Below the pieces are notes generated by a model, which searched no databases, had not been told where the DNA came from, and saw only the letters and a list, made by a program, of their open reading frames with translations. Below, piece by piece: positions 1-9,236 of a stretch of 64,000 bases of DNA. Each line of letters starts with the position of its first letter. Position 1 is the first letter of the stretch. Location of the stretch: contig NZ_SBIP01000003.1 of NCBI RefSeq assembly GCF_004053875.1, forward strand, positions 496,001 to 560,000. Reading direction: 5' to 3'. The DNA comes from Neorhizobium lilium (GTDB lineage Bacteria; Pseudomonadota; Alphaproteobacteria; Rhizobiales; Rhizobiaceae). The translations under genes and the position numbers were made by a program.

Positions 1-594
1 ATCCAGGGCGACAAGGGCATTGTCGTCGGGCCGAAGTCGGTTGGCTACCGGGTGCGCCAGGACGCCCTGTGCTTCGGCGGTTCGACATTGACCGCGACAG
101 ACATCGCCGTCGCCACCGGCAAGGCGGATGTCGGGGACAAGGGGCTGGTGGGCGACCTCGACAGGTCTCTGGTCGAAGCTGCTGCGGCAAAAATCAACGC
201 CATGCTGGAAGCGTGCGTCGAGCGCAGCCGCATTTCGGCAACGCCGTTGCCGGTGATCGCCGTCGGCGGCGGTTCGATCCTGATGCCGGATCGCATCGGT
301 GAGCTGGATGTGATCCGGCCGGACAACTTCGCCGTCGCCAATGCCGTTGGCGCTGCGATTGCGCAGATCAGCGGCGAAACCGATCGGGTCTTCTCGCTGA
401 TCGACGGGCGCACACGCGAAAGCGCGCTTGCCGAAGCCGAAGCGGAAGCCCGCGAAAAGGCGATTGCCGCGGGCGCGATGGCCGACACGCTGGAGGTCAT
501 CGAGCGCGAGGATACGCCGCTCGCCTACCTGCCGGGAAATGCCACCCGTATTCATGTGAAAGTCGTCGGAGAAATGGGAGGCCATGATGCCTGA
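1..594 (+). CDS. Hydantoinase/oxoprolinase family protein, C-terminal part (5' end outside window)
   Basis: The reading frame is open from base 1 to a TGA at 592-594, so about 197 C-terminal codons are present. The segment aligns by eye with the C-terminal third of the complete paralogue at 4515-6053: both share a CFGG/VFGG-xTLT block, an AVGGG-(S/A)-x-L-x-P-(D/E)-RI block and an AYLPG motif near the end. The family (HyuA/OXP-1-like, sugar-kinase fold) includes ATP-dependent openers of hydantoins and 5-oxoproline; the exact substrate cannot be told. The next gene starts at 584 inside this one, so the two are translationally coupled. Confidence 0.85.
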   Translation: MQGDKGIVVGPKSVGYRVRQDALCFGGSTLTATDIAVATGKADVGDKGLVGDLDRSLVEAAAAKINAMLEACVERSRISATPLPVIAVGGGSILMPDRIGELDVIRPDNFAVANAVGAAIAQISGETDRVFSLIDGRTRESALAEAEAEAREKAIAAGAMADTLEVIEREDTPLAYLPGNATRIHVKVVGEMGGHDA

Positions 595-1720
595 GGCCCG
601 CAAGCTGAAATACGACGAGGCCAATATACGCACGCTGACGGTCGAAGACCTCGACGCACTGGAGATCGGTGCCGGCATTCTCGGCACCGGCGGCGGCGGC
701 AACCCCTATCAGGGCAAGCTTTTGGCGCTGGAAGCGATGAAGGCCGGCTACAAGATGAGAGTTCTTGCGACCGATCGGATCGAGTCGGATGCACTGTGCA
801 TGTCGATCGGCGGTATCGGCGCGCCGGTGGTGGGGGTCGAGCGTTTGCGCGAGGGCCGTGAAGGCCTGCGCTGCCTGCGGGCGATGGAGGACCTGATCCG
901 GTCGCCGATCGATGCCATGGTCTGCGAGGAGATTGGTGGCGCTAACGCCATCAATCCGCTTGTCACGGCAGCGCTTGCCGGCCTGCCGATGCTCGATTGC
1001 GACGGCATGGGACGCGCCTTTCCCGAAATGCAGATGACGACCTTCTCCATCTACGGCCACAGCTCCACGCCGTCGGTCATGTGCGACCTCCATGGCAATG
1101 CCGTGATCTTCAGCCATGCGGTTTCCGAGGTCTGGCACGAGCGCATGGCGCGTGCCTGTGTGGTGGCGCAAGGTGGAGGCGCCATGCTGGCGACGGCGCC
1201 GATGCAGGCACATTTCGTGCATCGTTACGGCATTCCCAAAAGCTATACCAAGGCAATTGCCATCGGCGAGGCGGTGATCAAGGCCCGCAAGGCGCAGGAG
1301 GATCCGATCGCGGCCGTCTGCGCGCTCGAACACGGCCGCCGCATCTTCAATGGCAAGATCACCGATCTGAAGCGCCATCTGCGTGGCGGTTTCGCGGTCG
1401 GCGACATGGAGCTGACCGGCTTCGACGATTGCGTTGGCCAGACCGCTTCGGTCGCAATCCAGAACGAATTCCTGATCTTCAGGCGCAACGGCAAGGTCGA
1501 GGTTTCCGTTCCCGACCTGATCGTGCTGCTCGATGTCGATACGGGCTATCCGATCACCACCGAGATGCTGCGCTACGGCCAGCGTGTCGCGGTGCTGGCG
1601 ATACCCTGCCACGATCTCCTGCGCAGCGCGCAGGCGCTCGAAGTCGTCGGCCCGAAAGCGTTCGGATATCCAGACATCACCTTTATGCCGCTGCCGTCCG
1701 CTGTGCGTGCGGCAGCCTAA
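584..1720 (+). CDS. DUF917 family protein (copy 1)
   Basis: A 378-residue protein with the DUF917 signature: a glycine-rich GILGTGGGGNPY stretch near residue 30, an EEIGGANA block, and a DGMGRAFPEMQMTTF block. DUF917 proteins are usually encoded beside hydantoinase/oxoprolinase genes, but their reaction is not firmly established. ATG at 584 overlaps the upstream stop; ATG at 587 is an equally possible start. The second copy at 3442-4515 is clearly homologous but diverged, so this is not a recent duplication. Confidence 0.85.
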   Translation: MMPEARKLKYDEANIRTLTVEDLDALEIGAGILGTGGGGNPYQGKLLALEAMKAGYKMRVLATDRIESDALCMSIGGIGAPVVGVERLREGREGLRCLRAMEDLIRSPIDAMVCEEIGGANAINPLVTAALAGLPMLDCDGMGRAFPEMQMTTFSIYGHSSTPSVMCDLHGNAVIFSHAVSEVWHERMARACVVAQGGGAMLATAPMQAHFVHRYGIPKSYTKAIAIGEAVIKARKAQEDPIAAVCALEHGRRIFNGKITDLKRHLRGGFAVGDMELTGFDDCVGQTASVAIQNEFLIFRRNGKVEVSVPDLIVLLDVDTGYPITTEMLRYGQRVAVLAIPCHDLLRSAQALEVVGPKAFGYPDITFMPLPSAVRAAA

Positions 1721-1764
1721 CCATAAATAAGCGGAGCGTTTCCGCATCAAAGAGAGGAACTTGC

Positions 1765-3363
1765 ATGAAAACCCATTTCCTGACCTCGCGCCTGGCCGCT
1801 CTCGCGCTCGGCACCGGCATGGCCTTGCTGATGAATTCCGCAACCGCGTCTGCGGCGGCCGACAAGGTATCCATCGCCGTCAACACGATGCAGATCTTCT
1901 CATCGCTCGATCCGGCCAAAGTCACGGATTACACGGGCTATATGGCGATCGTGAACATGTATGACGGCCTGACGACCGTCGGCCCGTCCGGCGAGATCAT
2001 TCCGCATCTCGCCAAGTCCTGGGATATTTCCAGCGATGGCCTGACCTATACCTTTCACCTGCGCAATGACGTGAAGTTCCAGGACGGCACGCCGGTCAAG
2101 GCCTCCGATCTCGTCTGGTCCGTCAAGCGGCTGCTCGGCATCAACAAGGGTCCGTCGAACCTGATCGTCGGGCTGATCAAGCCGGAAAACGTCATCGCCC
2201 CGGACGATGCCACTTTTACCGTCAAGCTTGACCGCCAGTTCTCGCCCTTCATGTCGATCACGCCTCTGTTCATGGCGCTGAACCAGAAGCTGGTCGAGGG
2301 CAGCACCAAGCCCGAGGACAAGTGGGGCGAAGCCTATGTCGGCGAGCACTCCGCCGGTTCCGGTCCCTACAAGCTCGTCAGCTACAACCGTTCGGCCGAC
2401 ATGGTCATCGCCCGCAATGCCGACTACTTCCTCGGCTGGACCAAGGGCAAGCCGATCGACGAGGTCCGCTTTGTCCAGACCAGCGACGACGCGACCGTCA
2501 AGGCGCTGGCGGAAAAGGGCGAGCTTGGCCTGTCCTCGCACGGGCTCGGCAACGATACCTATGAAGCGCTCGGCAGGATGAAGGGCTACAAGGTCATCCA
2601 GACGCCGACCGCTGGCGGCTTCGTCATCAAGCTCAACACCAAGGTCTACCCGACAGACGACGTGCATGTCCGTCGCGCGATTGCCTATGCGACGGACTAC
2701 AAGACCATCCAGGAAGTCATCTACCCCGGCACTGACATGACCGGTCCGCTTTCGACCGCCTTCAAAGAAGCCCATAATGACGGAATCGAACCCGGCGTGT
2801 TCGATCTGGAAAAGGCCAAGGCAGAACTCGCCAAGTCGAAATATGCCGGCCAGAAGATCACACTGGTCAACAGCTACGTGGCCTCGCTTGCCTTCGAGGC
2901 GGAAGTGGCGCTGATGCTGCAAGCCAATCTCGAACAGATCGGCATCACGCTCGACATCAAGCCGGAGCCTTGGAACCGCATTGTCGAGCTTTCCGCCAAG
3001 CCGGAGACAACGCCTGCCTCGACGCAGGTCAACGTTTCGCCAAGCTATCCCTCGCCGGATTCGATGTTCTACAACCAGTATCATTCCAAGGCTGCCGGCA
3101 CCTGGTGGTCGATGGAATGGCTACAGAACCCGGAGGTCGACGCGCTGATCGACAAGGCTCGCAGCGAGACCGACGTGGCGAAGCAGAATGCTACCTACAA
3201 GGAACTGCAGGCCAAGATCGCCGATCTGCAGCCAGATGTCTGGGCCGTGGCACCGAACCGCCGTTACGGCGCCAACAAATGCCTGCAGGGCTATTCGTTC
3301 ATCCCGATGCAGAGCTGGGACCTGAACTTCTCCAACTTCTATTGGGACTGCAAGGCGAACTGA
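1765..3363 (+). CDS. ABC transporter substrate-binding protein, family 5 (peptide/nickel type)
   Basis: A 532-residue periplasmic binding protein of the SBP_bac_5 family. The N-terminus is a Sec signal peptide (basic MKTHFLTSR, hydrophobic core, small residues ending around ASAAADK). Family features visible are the early LDPAK block, the HLAKSWDISSDGLTYTFHLR block and the VRRAIAYATDY block. The frame is open much further upstream, but that part is out of frame with the real DUF917 gene; ATG 1765 is preceded by AGAGAGGAA and starts the signal peptide. No permease or ATPase genes lie downstream, so they probably lie upstream of the window. It likely delivers the substrate opened by the neighbouring HyuA/DUF917 proteins. 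Confidence 0.93.
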   Translation: MKTHFLTSRLAALALGTGMALLMNSATASAAADKVSIAVNTMQIFSSLDPAKVTDYTGYMAIVNMYDGLTTVGPSGEIIPHLAKSWDISSDGLTYTFHLRNDVKFQDGTPVKASDLVWSVKRLLGINKGPSNLIVGLIKPENVIAPDDATFTVKLDRQFSPFMSITPLFMALNQKLVEGSTKPEDKWGEAYVGEHSAGSGPYKLVSYNRSADMVIARNADYFLGWTKGKPIDEVRFVQTSDDATVKALAEKGELGLSSHGLGNDTYEALGRMKGYKVIQTPTAGGFVIKLNTKVYPTDDVHVRRAIAYATDYKTIQEVIYPGTDMTGPLSTAFKEAHNDGIEPGVFDLEKAKAELAKSKYAGQKITLVNSYVASLAFEAEVALMLQANLEQIGITLDIKPEPWNRIVELSAKPETTPASTQVNVSPSYPSPDSMFYNQYHSKAAGTWWSMEWLQNPEVDALIDKARSETDVAKQNATYKELQAKIADLQPDVWAVAPNRRYGANKCLQGYSFIPMQSWDLNFSNFYWDCKAN

Positions 3364-3386
3364 GCCTCTTCAGCCAATCATGCCAA

Positions 3387-3412
3387 TCCGGCCCGCATTC
3401 GTGCGGGCCGGA
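3387..3412 (+). other. Perfect GC-rich hairpin downstream of the binding-protein gene
   Basis: An 11-bp perfect inverted repeat (TCCGGCCCGCA / TGCGGGCCGGA) closes a TTCG tetraloop 23 bases after the binding-protein stop. No T-run follows, so it is not a classic terminator. Such hairpins commonly protect the 3' end of binding-protein mRNA and raise its level above that of the downstream genes; that role here is inferred. Confidence 0.6.
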
Positions 3413-3441
3413 CAATGCCAGCGACTGCCGACAGGTGAAAC

Positions 3442-4515
3442 ATGCTTCAGGAATTCCCCGAGGAAAATATTGAACCGCTCGCCACGGGCGCCTGGATTCT
3501 GGGCACCGGCGGCGGTGGAAATCCATATATTTCGACCCTCAACCTGCGCAGGCTCTATGCCGAAGGTCGCCGGGTGCAGATCATCGACCCGATGGATCTT
3601 GCCGATGACGACATGGTCGCCGTCGTATCCCTGATGGGCGCACCGCTGGTGGGGCAGGAGCGTCTGAGCGATCCGGCACAGCTCGCCCGCGCCGTCGAAA
3701 TGATGGAGGATTATCTCGGTAAGCCGTTCCGCGCCATTATGAGCGTCGAGATCGGCGGTTCGAACGCGCTGTCGTCTTTCCTCGCCGGCGCCATGCTCGA
3801 CCGCCCTGTCGTCAACGCCGACGCCATGGGCCGCGCATATCCCGAAGCCCAGATGACATCGTTTGCGATCGGCAACCTGCCGATGTTCCCGTTGTCGCTG
3901 GTCGACATCCGCGACAATGAGGTCATCGTCACCCGTGCCGCCTCCTGGAAATGGATGGAGCGCATTTCACGAAAAGTCTGCACGGAAGTCGGCTCGACGG
4001 CTGCCACATGCAAGGCTCCGCGCACCGGCCGGGAAGTCAAGGACTGGGGCATCCACTACACGGTCACCAAAGCGACCGAGCTCGGTCGCGCCGTCATCGA
4101 TGCGCGTGCCCGCCACGATGATCCCGTCCAGGCGGTGCTCGATCACGAAGGTGGCAAGCAGCTGTTTCGCGGCAAGGTCATCGACGTGGTACGTGAAACC
4201 ACCGGCGGCTTTCTGCGCGGTAAGACCGTGATCGAAGGCATCGACACAGACAAGGGGTCTCAGTTGGAACTGGCGTTCCAGAACGAGTGGGCGGTCGCCT
4301 TCCGCGATGGCGCACCCGTCGCCATGACGCCGGATCTTCTCTGCCTGCTCGACACCGTTTCCGGTGGCGCGATCGGTACGGAATCCGTTCGTTATGGGCA
4401 GCGGGTCACGGTCGTCGCGCTGCCAGCGCCGGAACTGCTGACTTCGCCAGCGGGTATTGCTGCCGTCGGGCCTCGCGCCTTTGGTTACAACATTGATTTC
4501 AAATCGGTATTCTGA
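3442..4515 (+). CDS. DUF917 family protein (copy 2)
   Basis: A 357-residue DUF917 protein with WILGTGGGGNPY near residue 25, a SVEIGGSNALSSF block and an ADAMGRAYPEAQMTSF block. These match copy 1 (584-1720) in order and spacing. Its TGA (4513-4515) overlaps the ATG (4515) of the following hydantoinase gene, repeating the pairing of one DUF917 and one HyuA-like gene seen at the window start. The pair probably acts as one enzyme or complex; this is inferred from the repeated pairing and overlaps. Biochemical function is unknown. Confidence 0.86.
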   Translation: MLQEFPEENIEPLATGAWILGTGGGGNPYISTLNLRRLYAEGRRVQIIDPMDLADDDMVAVVSLMGAPLVGQERLSDPAQLARAVEMMEDYLGKPFRAIMSVEIGGSNALSSFLAGAMLDRPVVNADAMGRAYPEAQMTSFAIGNLPMFPLSLVDIRDNEVIVTRAASWKWMERISRKVCTEVGSTAATCKAPRTGREVKDWGIHYTVTKATELGRAVIDARARHDDPVQAVLDHEGGKQLFRGKVIDVVRETTGGFLRGKTVIEGIDTDKGSQLELAFQNEWAVAFRDGAPVAMTPDLLCLLDTVSGGAIGTESVRYGQRVTVVALPAPELLTSPAGIAAVGPRAFGYNIDFKSVF

Positions 4516-6053
4516 TGAAACGCATCGGCATTGACGTAGGCGGCACCAATACGGACGCCGTGCTCATCGACGGGGACACGATCCTGTCCTCGATCAAGGT
4601 CCCGACCACGCAGGACGTGATGTCCGGCGTCAAGGCGGCACTCGGGCATGTGTCCGGCCAGATCGGTCCGAGCGACAGGCCGATCGATGCCGTGATGATC
4701 GGCACCACGCATTTCACCAATGCGGTGGTCGAGCGCGCCCGGCTGGAGCGGGTCGCGGCGATCCGCATTGCGCTGCCAAGCGGCTCCTCTCTGCCGCCGA
4801 TGTGCGACTGGCCGGATGATCTGCGCGCAGCGGTCGATCCGCTGATCTTCATGGTGCATGGCGGCCACGAATACGATGGCAGCCCGCTGGTGCCGATGAT
4901 CCCGGACGAGATTCGCGAAGCCGCGATGAAGATCCGCGATGCCGGTATCACCTCGATCGCCATTTCGGCGGTATTTTCGCCGCTGACCACCGAATGCGAG
5001 GTCAGGGCCGCGGAGATCGTTCGCTCAATCATTCCGAGCGCCCGCATCACCCTGTCGCACACGCTCGGCCGTATCGGCTTGCTGGAACGGGAGAACGTGG
5101 CGCTTCTGAATGCGGCGCTGCAGTCGCTCGGCAAGACCACGGTCCAGGCCTTTTCCGATGCGCTGCGCGAAGCCTCGATCTCCGCTCCGTTCTTCCTGAC
5201 CCAGAACGATGGCACCGTGGCGCTGGCGGACGTGGCTGCATCCAACCCGGTGCACAGCTTTGCCTCCGGCCCCACCAACTCCATGCGCGGCGCGACTTTC
5301 CTGACCGGCTTGAGTGATGCAATGGTCATCGATGTCGGCGGCACCACGTCCGATATCGGTTGCCTGGTCGGCGGATTTCCGCGCGAGGCGAACAATATCG
5401 TCCATGTCGGTGGTGTCCGCACACTGTTCCGCATGCCGGACCTTCTGCCGATCGCGCTTGGCGGCGGTACGATCATCGATCCGCACACCGGCAAGATCGG
5501 TCCGCGTTCGGTCGGATACCGCATCCTCAGCGAAGCTTGCGTGTTCGGCGGCGATACGCTGACGACCTCGGATGTGGCGGTGGCGGCGGGTCTGATCGAC
5601 ATGGGTGATCGAGACCTGGTGAAGGATCTCGATCCGGCCTTCGTCGCGGCAAGCCTTGCCCGTATCCGCGACATGGTGGCCGATAGTTTCGACCAGATGA
5701 AGACTTCATCCGACGACGTACCGCTGATCGCAGTCGGTGGAGGCGCCTTCCTGATCCCTGAGCGGATTGGCGGCGCTTCAGAGGTGCTCCGGGTCGAAAA
5801 TGCCGGCGTCGCCAATGCACTCGGCGCGGCGATGGCACAGGTATCGGGCGAGGTCGATCAGGTGTTTTCCGGCGTCAGCCGAGACGAGGCTTTGTCCACC
5901 GCGGAAGCCGAAGCGCAGAATGCAGCCATCGCCTCCGGTGCCAGCCGTGAGAGCCTCAAGACGCTCGAGGTTGAAGACATTCCGATCGCTTATTTGCCCG
6001 GTGGCGCTCGGCGTGTACGGGTACGGGTGATCGGCGATATCGCCTTTAACTGA
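4515..6053 (+). CDS. Hydantoinase/oxoprolinase family protein (complete)
   Basis: A complete 512-residue HyuA-type protein. The N-terminus (RIGIDVGGTNTDAVLIDG) is the first phosphate-binding motif of the actin/sugar-kinase fold; a second phosphate motif (VIDVGGTTSDIG) lies near residue 275 and an AVGGG motif near residue 405. Family members open hydantoin or 5-oxoproline rings with ATP; some are acetone carboxylase or N-methylhydantoinase subunits. Start ATG overlaps the stop of the DUF917 gene (TGATG), indicating translational coupling. It is paralogous to the truncated gene at 1-594. Confidence 0.9.
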   Translation: MKRIGIDVGGTNTDAVLIDGDTILSSIKVPTTQDVMSGVKAALGHVSGQIGPSDRPIDAVMIGTTHFTNAVVERARLERVAAIRIALPSGSSLPPMCDWPDDLRAAVDPLIFMVHGGHEYDGSPLVPMIPDEIREAAMKIRDAGITSIAISAVFSPLTTECEVRAAEIVRSIIPSARITLSHTLGRIGLLERENVALLNAALQSLGKTTVQAFSDALREASISAPFFLTQNDGTVALADVAASNPVHSFASGPTNSMRGATFLTGLSDAMVIDVGGTTSDIGCLVGGFPREANNIVHVGGVRTLFRMPDLLPIALGGGTIIDPHTGKIGPRSVGYRILSEACVFGGDTLTTSDVAVAAGLIDMGDRDLVKDLDPAFVAASLARIRDMVADSFDQMKTSSDDVPLIAVGGGAFLIPERIGGASEVLRVENAGVANALGAAMAQVSGEVDQVFSGVSRDEALSTAEAEAQNAAIASGASRESLKTLEVEDIPIAYLPGGARRVRVRVIGDIAFN

Positions 6054-6055
6054 GG

Positions 6056-6084
6056 GCCTGCCGGTTCGTTCGGACAGGCATTTT
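6056..6084 (+). terminator. Possible weak terminator or attenuating hairpin
   Basis: GCCTGCCG and CGGACAGGC form an imperfect stem with one bulged A, followed by ATTTT, just after the hydantoinase stop. The stem is short and the T-run has only four bases, so read-through into the asparaginase gene is likely. Confidence 0.3.
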
Positions 6085-6127
6085 CCATCGGCCTCGGGGA
6101 ACGAGGTTTTCGAAATCGGAGCGGAAC

Positions 6128-7072
6128 ATGACGAAGATCGCTTTGGCGATACACGGCGGATGCGGCGTGATGCCGGAGGACAGCATGAGCGTGGAAGAAT
6201 GGGCTGCTGCCCGCGATGACATCGCCGCCGCTCTGCGCGCCGGATATGCCGTGCTCGCGAGCGGCGGCCGAGCAGTCGAGGCAGTCGAGGCCGCCGTCGT
6301 GGTGATGGAGAACAGCGCGCATTTCAACGCCGGGCATGGAGCGGCGCTCAACGAAAACGGCATCCACGAACTCGATGCCTCGATCATGGATGGCGAGACG
6401 CTGGCTGCCGGGGCGATCAGCGCTGCGCGGACTATACGCAATCCGGTAAAGGCGGCCCGCGCTCTGATGGAGGACGGCCGCGCTGTATTTCTGACGGCAG
6501 GCGCCGCAGACACGTTTGCCGAGGCCAAGGGCCTGGATATCGAGCCGCAATCCTATTTCACCACCCGAAAGCGGCAGGATGCGCTGGCGGCGATGAAGTC
6601 ACATGCGACAGCAGGAACGGAAGGGACGGAGAACGAGAAGCATGGCACGGTGGGCGCGGTTGCGCTTGATGCGGCAGGCCATCTTGCTGCCGCGACTTCG
6701 ACCGGCGGCTACACGAACAAGCCTGATGGCCGCGTGGGTGACAGCCCGGTCATCGGCGCAGGCACCTATGCGCGCGACGGCATCTGCGCAGTCTCCGGGA
6801 CCGGCAAGGGCGAATTCTTCATCCGTTATGTCGTGGGGCACGAAATTGCCTCGCGCATGGCCTATCTCGGGGAAGATCTTGAAACAGCCGCGGATGTCGT
6901 CGTCAATCGCGACCTTGCCCCGCATCAGATCGGCGCGGGCCTTGTCGCTATCGACGCCAAGGGCGCAATCAGTGCACCCTTCAATACACCGGGCATGTTC
7001 CGGGGCTGGGTGACGCCCGAAGGCAAGGCATTCGTCGCCACGCACGAAACAATCCACGCAATCGTACTGTAA
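6128..7072 (+). CDS. Isoaspartyl peptidase / plant-type L-asparaginase (Ntn hydrolase)
   Basis: A 314-residue precursor of the plant-type asparaginase family. It shows the N-terminal AIHGGCG motif, the NAGHGAALNE block at about residues 67-76, and the autocleavage/nucleophile motif HGTVGAVALD with Thr174 predicted to become the N-terminal nucleophile after self-cleavage. The following TSTGGYTNKPDGRVGDSP block is the family's substrate-binding segment. The enzyme would hydrolyse beta-aspartyl dipeptides or asparagine in the cytoplasm. It sits 74 bases after the hydantoinase gene and 10 bases before the dipeptidase gene, matching a role in finishing degradation of imported peptide-like compounds. 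Confidence 0.92.
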   Translation: MTKIALAIHGGCGVMPEDSMSVEEWAAARDDIAAALRAGYAVLASGGRAVEAVEAAVVVMENSAHFNAGHGAALNENGIHELDASIMDGETLAAGAISAARTIRNPVKAARALMEDGRAVFLTAGAADTFAEAKGLDIEPQSYFTTRKRQDALAAMKSHATAGTEGTENEKHGTVGAVALDAAGHLAAATSTGGYTNKPDGRVGDSPVIGAGTYARDGICAVSGTGKGEFFIRYVVGHEIASRMAYLGEDLETAADVVVNRDLAPHQIGAGLVAIDAKGAISAPFNTPGMFRGWVTPEGKAFVATHETIHAIVL

Positions 7073-7082
7073 GGAGGTTCGC

Positions 7083-8123
7083 GTGACCGAACCAGAAGCT
7101 CCCGTTCCGGTATTCGACGGACACAACGATATTCTCTCCCGCCTGATGCGCGAGGGCCGCGAAGGCGCGGAAGCGCGTTTCCTGAACGGCCAGCCGGGCG
7201 TGCATATAGATCTTCCCCGCGCACGAAGTGGCGGAGTCGCCGGCGGGCTTTGCGCCGTCTACGTACCGTCCGGTCGGGACCTCGACGCCAACGGCGACCT
7301 GCCGCGCGTCGATCGTCAGAGCGCGCTCGACCAGACGATCGCGCAGGCAGCGCTTCTGCGAAGCATAGAAGCCCAGTCGGAAGGCGCCTTCAAGGTCTGC
7401 GTGTCCGCCGGCGAAATCCGCGCTGCGATGGCGGAAGACCGTTTCGCCGCGATCTTCCATATCGAGGGCATCGAGGCTGCCGGCGCGGATCTCGATCTTA
7501 TTCCGGTCCTGCATGCCGCGGGCTTGCGAACGCTTGGTCCCGTCTGGAGCCGTCCGAACATTTTTGCGCATGGCGTTCCCTTCCGCTTCGGCCATAAGCC
7601 CGATATCGGTCCGGGGCTGACCGAGGCAGGCCGCGATCTGATCCGGCTGTGCAATCGCCTGAAGATCATGGTCGATCTCTCGCATATGAACGATGCCGGC
7701 TTCTGGGACATAGCGAAGATCTCCGATGCGCCGCTGGTCGCCTCCCATTCGAATGCGTTTGCGATCTGCCCGCACAGCCGCAACGCGACCGACGCTCAGC
7801 TCGATGCCATTCGCGATACTGGCGGGTTGATCGGCCTGAATTTCGGCGTAAAATTCCTGCATCCGGAAGGCAAGGCGGATATCGACCTGGACCTTTCGGT
7901 CATGGTCCGCCACATCGACTATCTGGTGGAAAAGGTCGGGATCGATCACGTCGCCTTGGGCTCGGACTTCGACGGAACGCTGATCTCCAGGAGGATCGGC
8001 GACGTTACCGGCCTGCCGCGCCTGATGGGAGCGCTACGCGAGGCAGGCTATGACCACGAGGCTCTGGCGAAGATCGCACATCGCAATTGGATCTCGGTGT
8101 TGGAGCGCACTTGGGGCGTCTAG
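7083..8123 (+). CDS. Membrane dipeptidase family protein (peptidase M19)
   Basis: A 346-residue M19 (renal-dipeptidase-like) metallopeptidase. The zinc site is visible as FDGHNDIL (H14, D16), FHIEGIE (Glu near 123), DLSHMNDAGFWDI and ASHSNAF, with a final GSDFDGT. No signal peptide is seen, so it is probably cytoplasmic despite the family name. Start GTG 7083 follows AAGGAGG at 7072-7078, a strong ribosome binding site. It is the last gene of the putative cyclic-amide/dipeptide operon and would cleave L,D- or D-dipeptides; the true substrate is unknown. Confidence 0.9.
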   Translation: MTEPEAPVPVFDGHNDILSRLMREGREGAEARFLNGQPGVHIDLPRARSGGVAGGLCAVYVPSGRDLDANGDLPRVDRQSALDQTIAQAALLRSIEAQSEGAFKVCVSAGEIRAAMAEDRFAAIFHIEGIEAAGADLDLIPVLHAAGLRTLGPVWSRPNIFAHGVPFRFGHKPDIGPGLTEAGRDLIRLCNRLKIMVDLSHMNDAGFWDIAKISDAPLVASHSNAFAICPHSRNATDAQLDAIRDTGGLIGLNFGVKFLHPEGKADIDLDLSVMVRHIDYLVEKVGIDHVALGSDFDGTLISRRIGDVTGLPRLMGALREAGYDHEALAKIAHRNWISVLERTWGV

Positions 8124-8222
8124 AGTGTGTTCCCGACACGCTTTAAGACAACCACCATGCAATCTCGGCTATTGGCCTCGGTCCCGTCACCGACCCCCAG
8201 GGTGGCCGGCGAGCGGGTTCTG

Positions 8223-9125
8223 CTAACGGCGCGCCAGCGCATCACGCGGGAATCCCGCCGCGAGGCTGTCGATGAATTTCCGAACGGCCGGTGGAAGGCC
8301 GCGGCGCGTGGTGAAGACAAGGTGGACGAGCCCCTGCACGCCTCGCCATGCCGGCAGCACTCTCACCAACGTTCCCGCTTCCAGGGCCTCTCGGCACGTG
8401 TGATCGGGGAGGAGCGCGACCCCCAGACCGGTAACGGCCGCTGTTCTGACCGCTGAAAAGTCGGCGCATCCCATCCTTGGAATGTGACGCAAGTTATGTG
8501 TGCGGCCGTCATCGGTCTCGAGATGCCAATCGATGTCGTTCTGCTCGTCGGTGGTTGCAAGCGTTGGCAGTCCCGAAAGGCTTTCCACATCCGCGATCCG
8601 GCTCGCCAGTTGCGGACTGGCAACCAGAATGCGGATCGAATTGCCGAGCGACCGCATCGTCAGCGACGCATCGCTGTCCAAAGCCGTGCGGACGCGCAGC
8701 GCGACATCGATCCTTTCCTCAATGAGATCGACGGGCCGATCGATGGCAAGGAGTTGCAGCCGCACCTTCGGATACTGGGCAAGAAACTGCATGACGAGCG
8801 CCGAGATAGGTTCGATGAGCCCGGTCGGGCAGCTCATCCGGATTAGCCCGTGCGGTTCCGATTGCGCCTCCGCAACAAGGGTTTCCGCACGTTCGGCCTC
8901 TGCCAGCATCGCCTTGCACCGCTGATAGAAGGCCTGCCCGACGTCGGTGACGCGGAAGCGCCGGCTCGACCGCTCGATGAGCCGCACGCCCAACCGTGCC
9001 TCGAGGCCAGCGACCCGGCGGCTTAGTTTCGATTTCGGCTCATGCAGTGCCCGTCCCGCAGCGGCAAATCCGCCATATGCCACCACTTCTGCAAAATATG
9101 CCAAATCATTCAGGTCGCTTCGCAT
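8223..9125 (-). CDS. LysR-family transcriptional regulator
   Basis: A 300-residue LysR protein with an N-terminal winged helix-turn-helix (residues about 5-62, including FAAAGRALHEPKSKLSRRVAGLEARLGVRL) and a C-terminal substrate-binding domain. It is divergent from the SDR gene at 9237, with 111 bases between them, the usual arrangement for a LysR regulator and its target. A perfect 6-bp inverted repeat lies just upstream of its start (9129-9146). It probably activates or represses the SDR gene and itself; the effector is unknown. Confidence 0.92.
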   Translation of the reverse strand: MRSDLNDLAYFAEVVAYGGFAAAGRALHEPKSKLSRRVAGLEARLGVRLIERSSRRFRVTDVGQAFYQRCKAMLAEAERAETLVAEAQSEPHGLIRMSCPTGLIEPISALVMQFLAQYPKVRLQLLAIDRPVDLIEERIDVALRVRTALDSDASLTMRSLGNSIRILVASPQLASRIADVESLSGLPTLATTDEQNDIDWHLETDDGRTHNLRHIPRMGCADFSAVRTAAVTGLGVALLPDHTCREALEAGTLVRVLPAWRGVQGLVHLVFTTRRGLPPAVRKFIDSLAAGFPRDALARR

Positions 9126-9128
9126 TAT

Positions 9129-9146
9129 CGTTCCTTATTTGGAACG
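9129..9146. promoter_or_regulatory. Candidate LysR operator in the divergent promoter region
   Basis: The inverted repeat CGTTCC-TTATTT-GGAACG lies three bases upstream of the LysR start codon and about 90 bases upstream of the SDR start. Its T-N11-A type symmetry fits a LysR-family binding site. Assignment rests on position and symmetry only. Confidence 0.55.
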
Positions 9147-9236
9147 CTAAGTAGCAGTTTTGCCGACTATGTGCATCAGCGTTCTGCGGGCATGGTCTCC
9201 CAACGGCATTGGAGCCGGATCAAGCGGAGAAAGACA

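Noticed and set aside
997-1764. N-terminal extension of the ABC binding protein frame
   Set aside because: The upstream part lies out of frame inside the DUF917 gene; ATG 1765 starts a signal peptide with a ribosome binding site.
8124-8222. Terminator between the dipeptidase and LysR genes
   Set aside because: Only a 4-bp GTGT/ACAC stem is seen near 8127, with no T-run.
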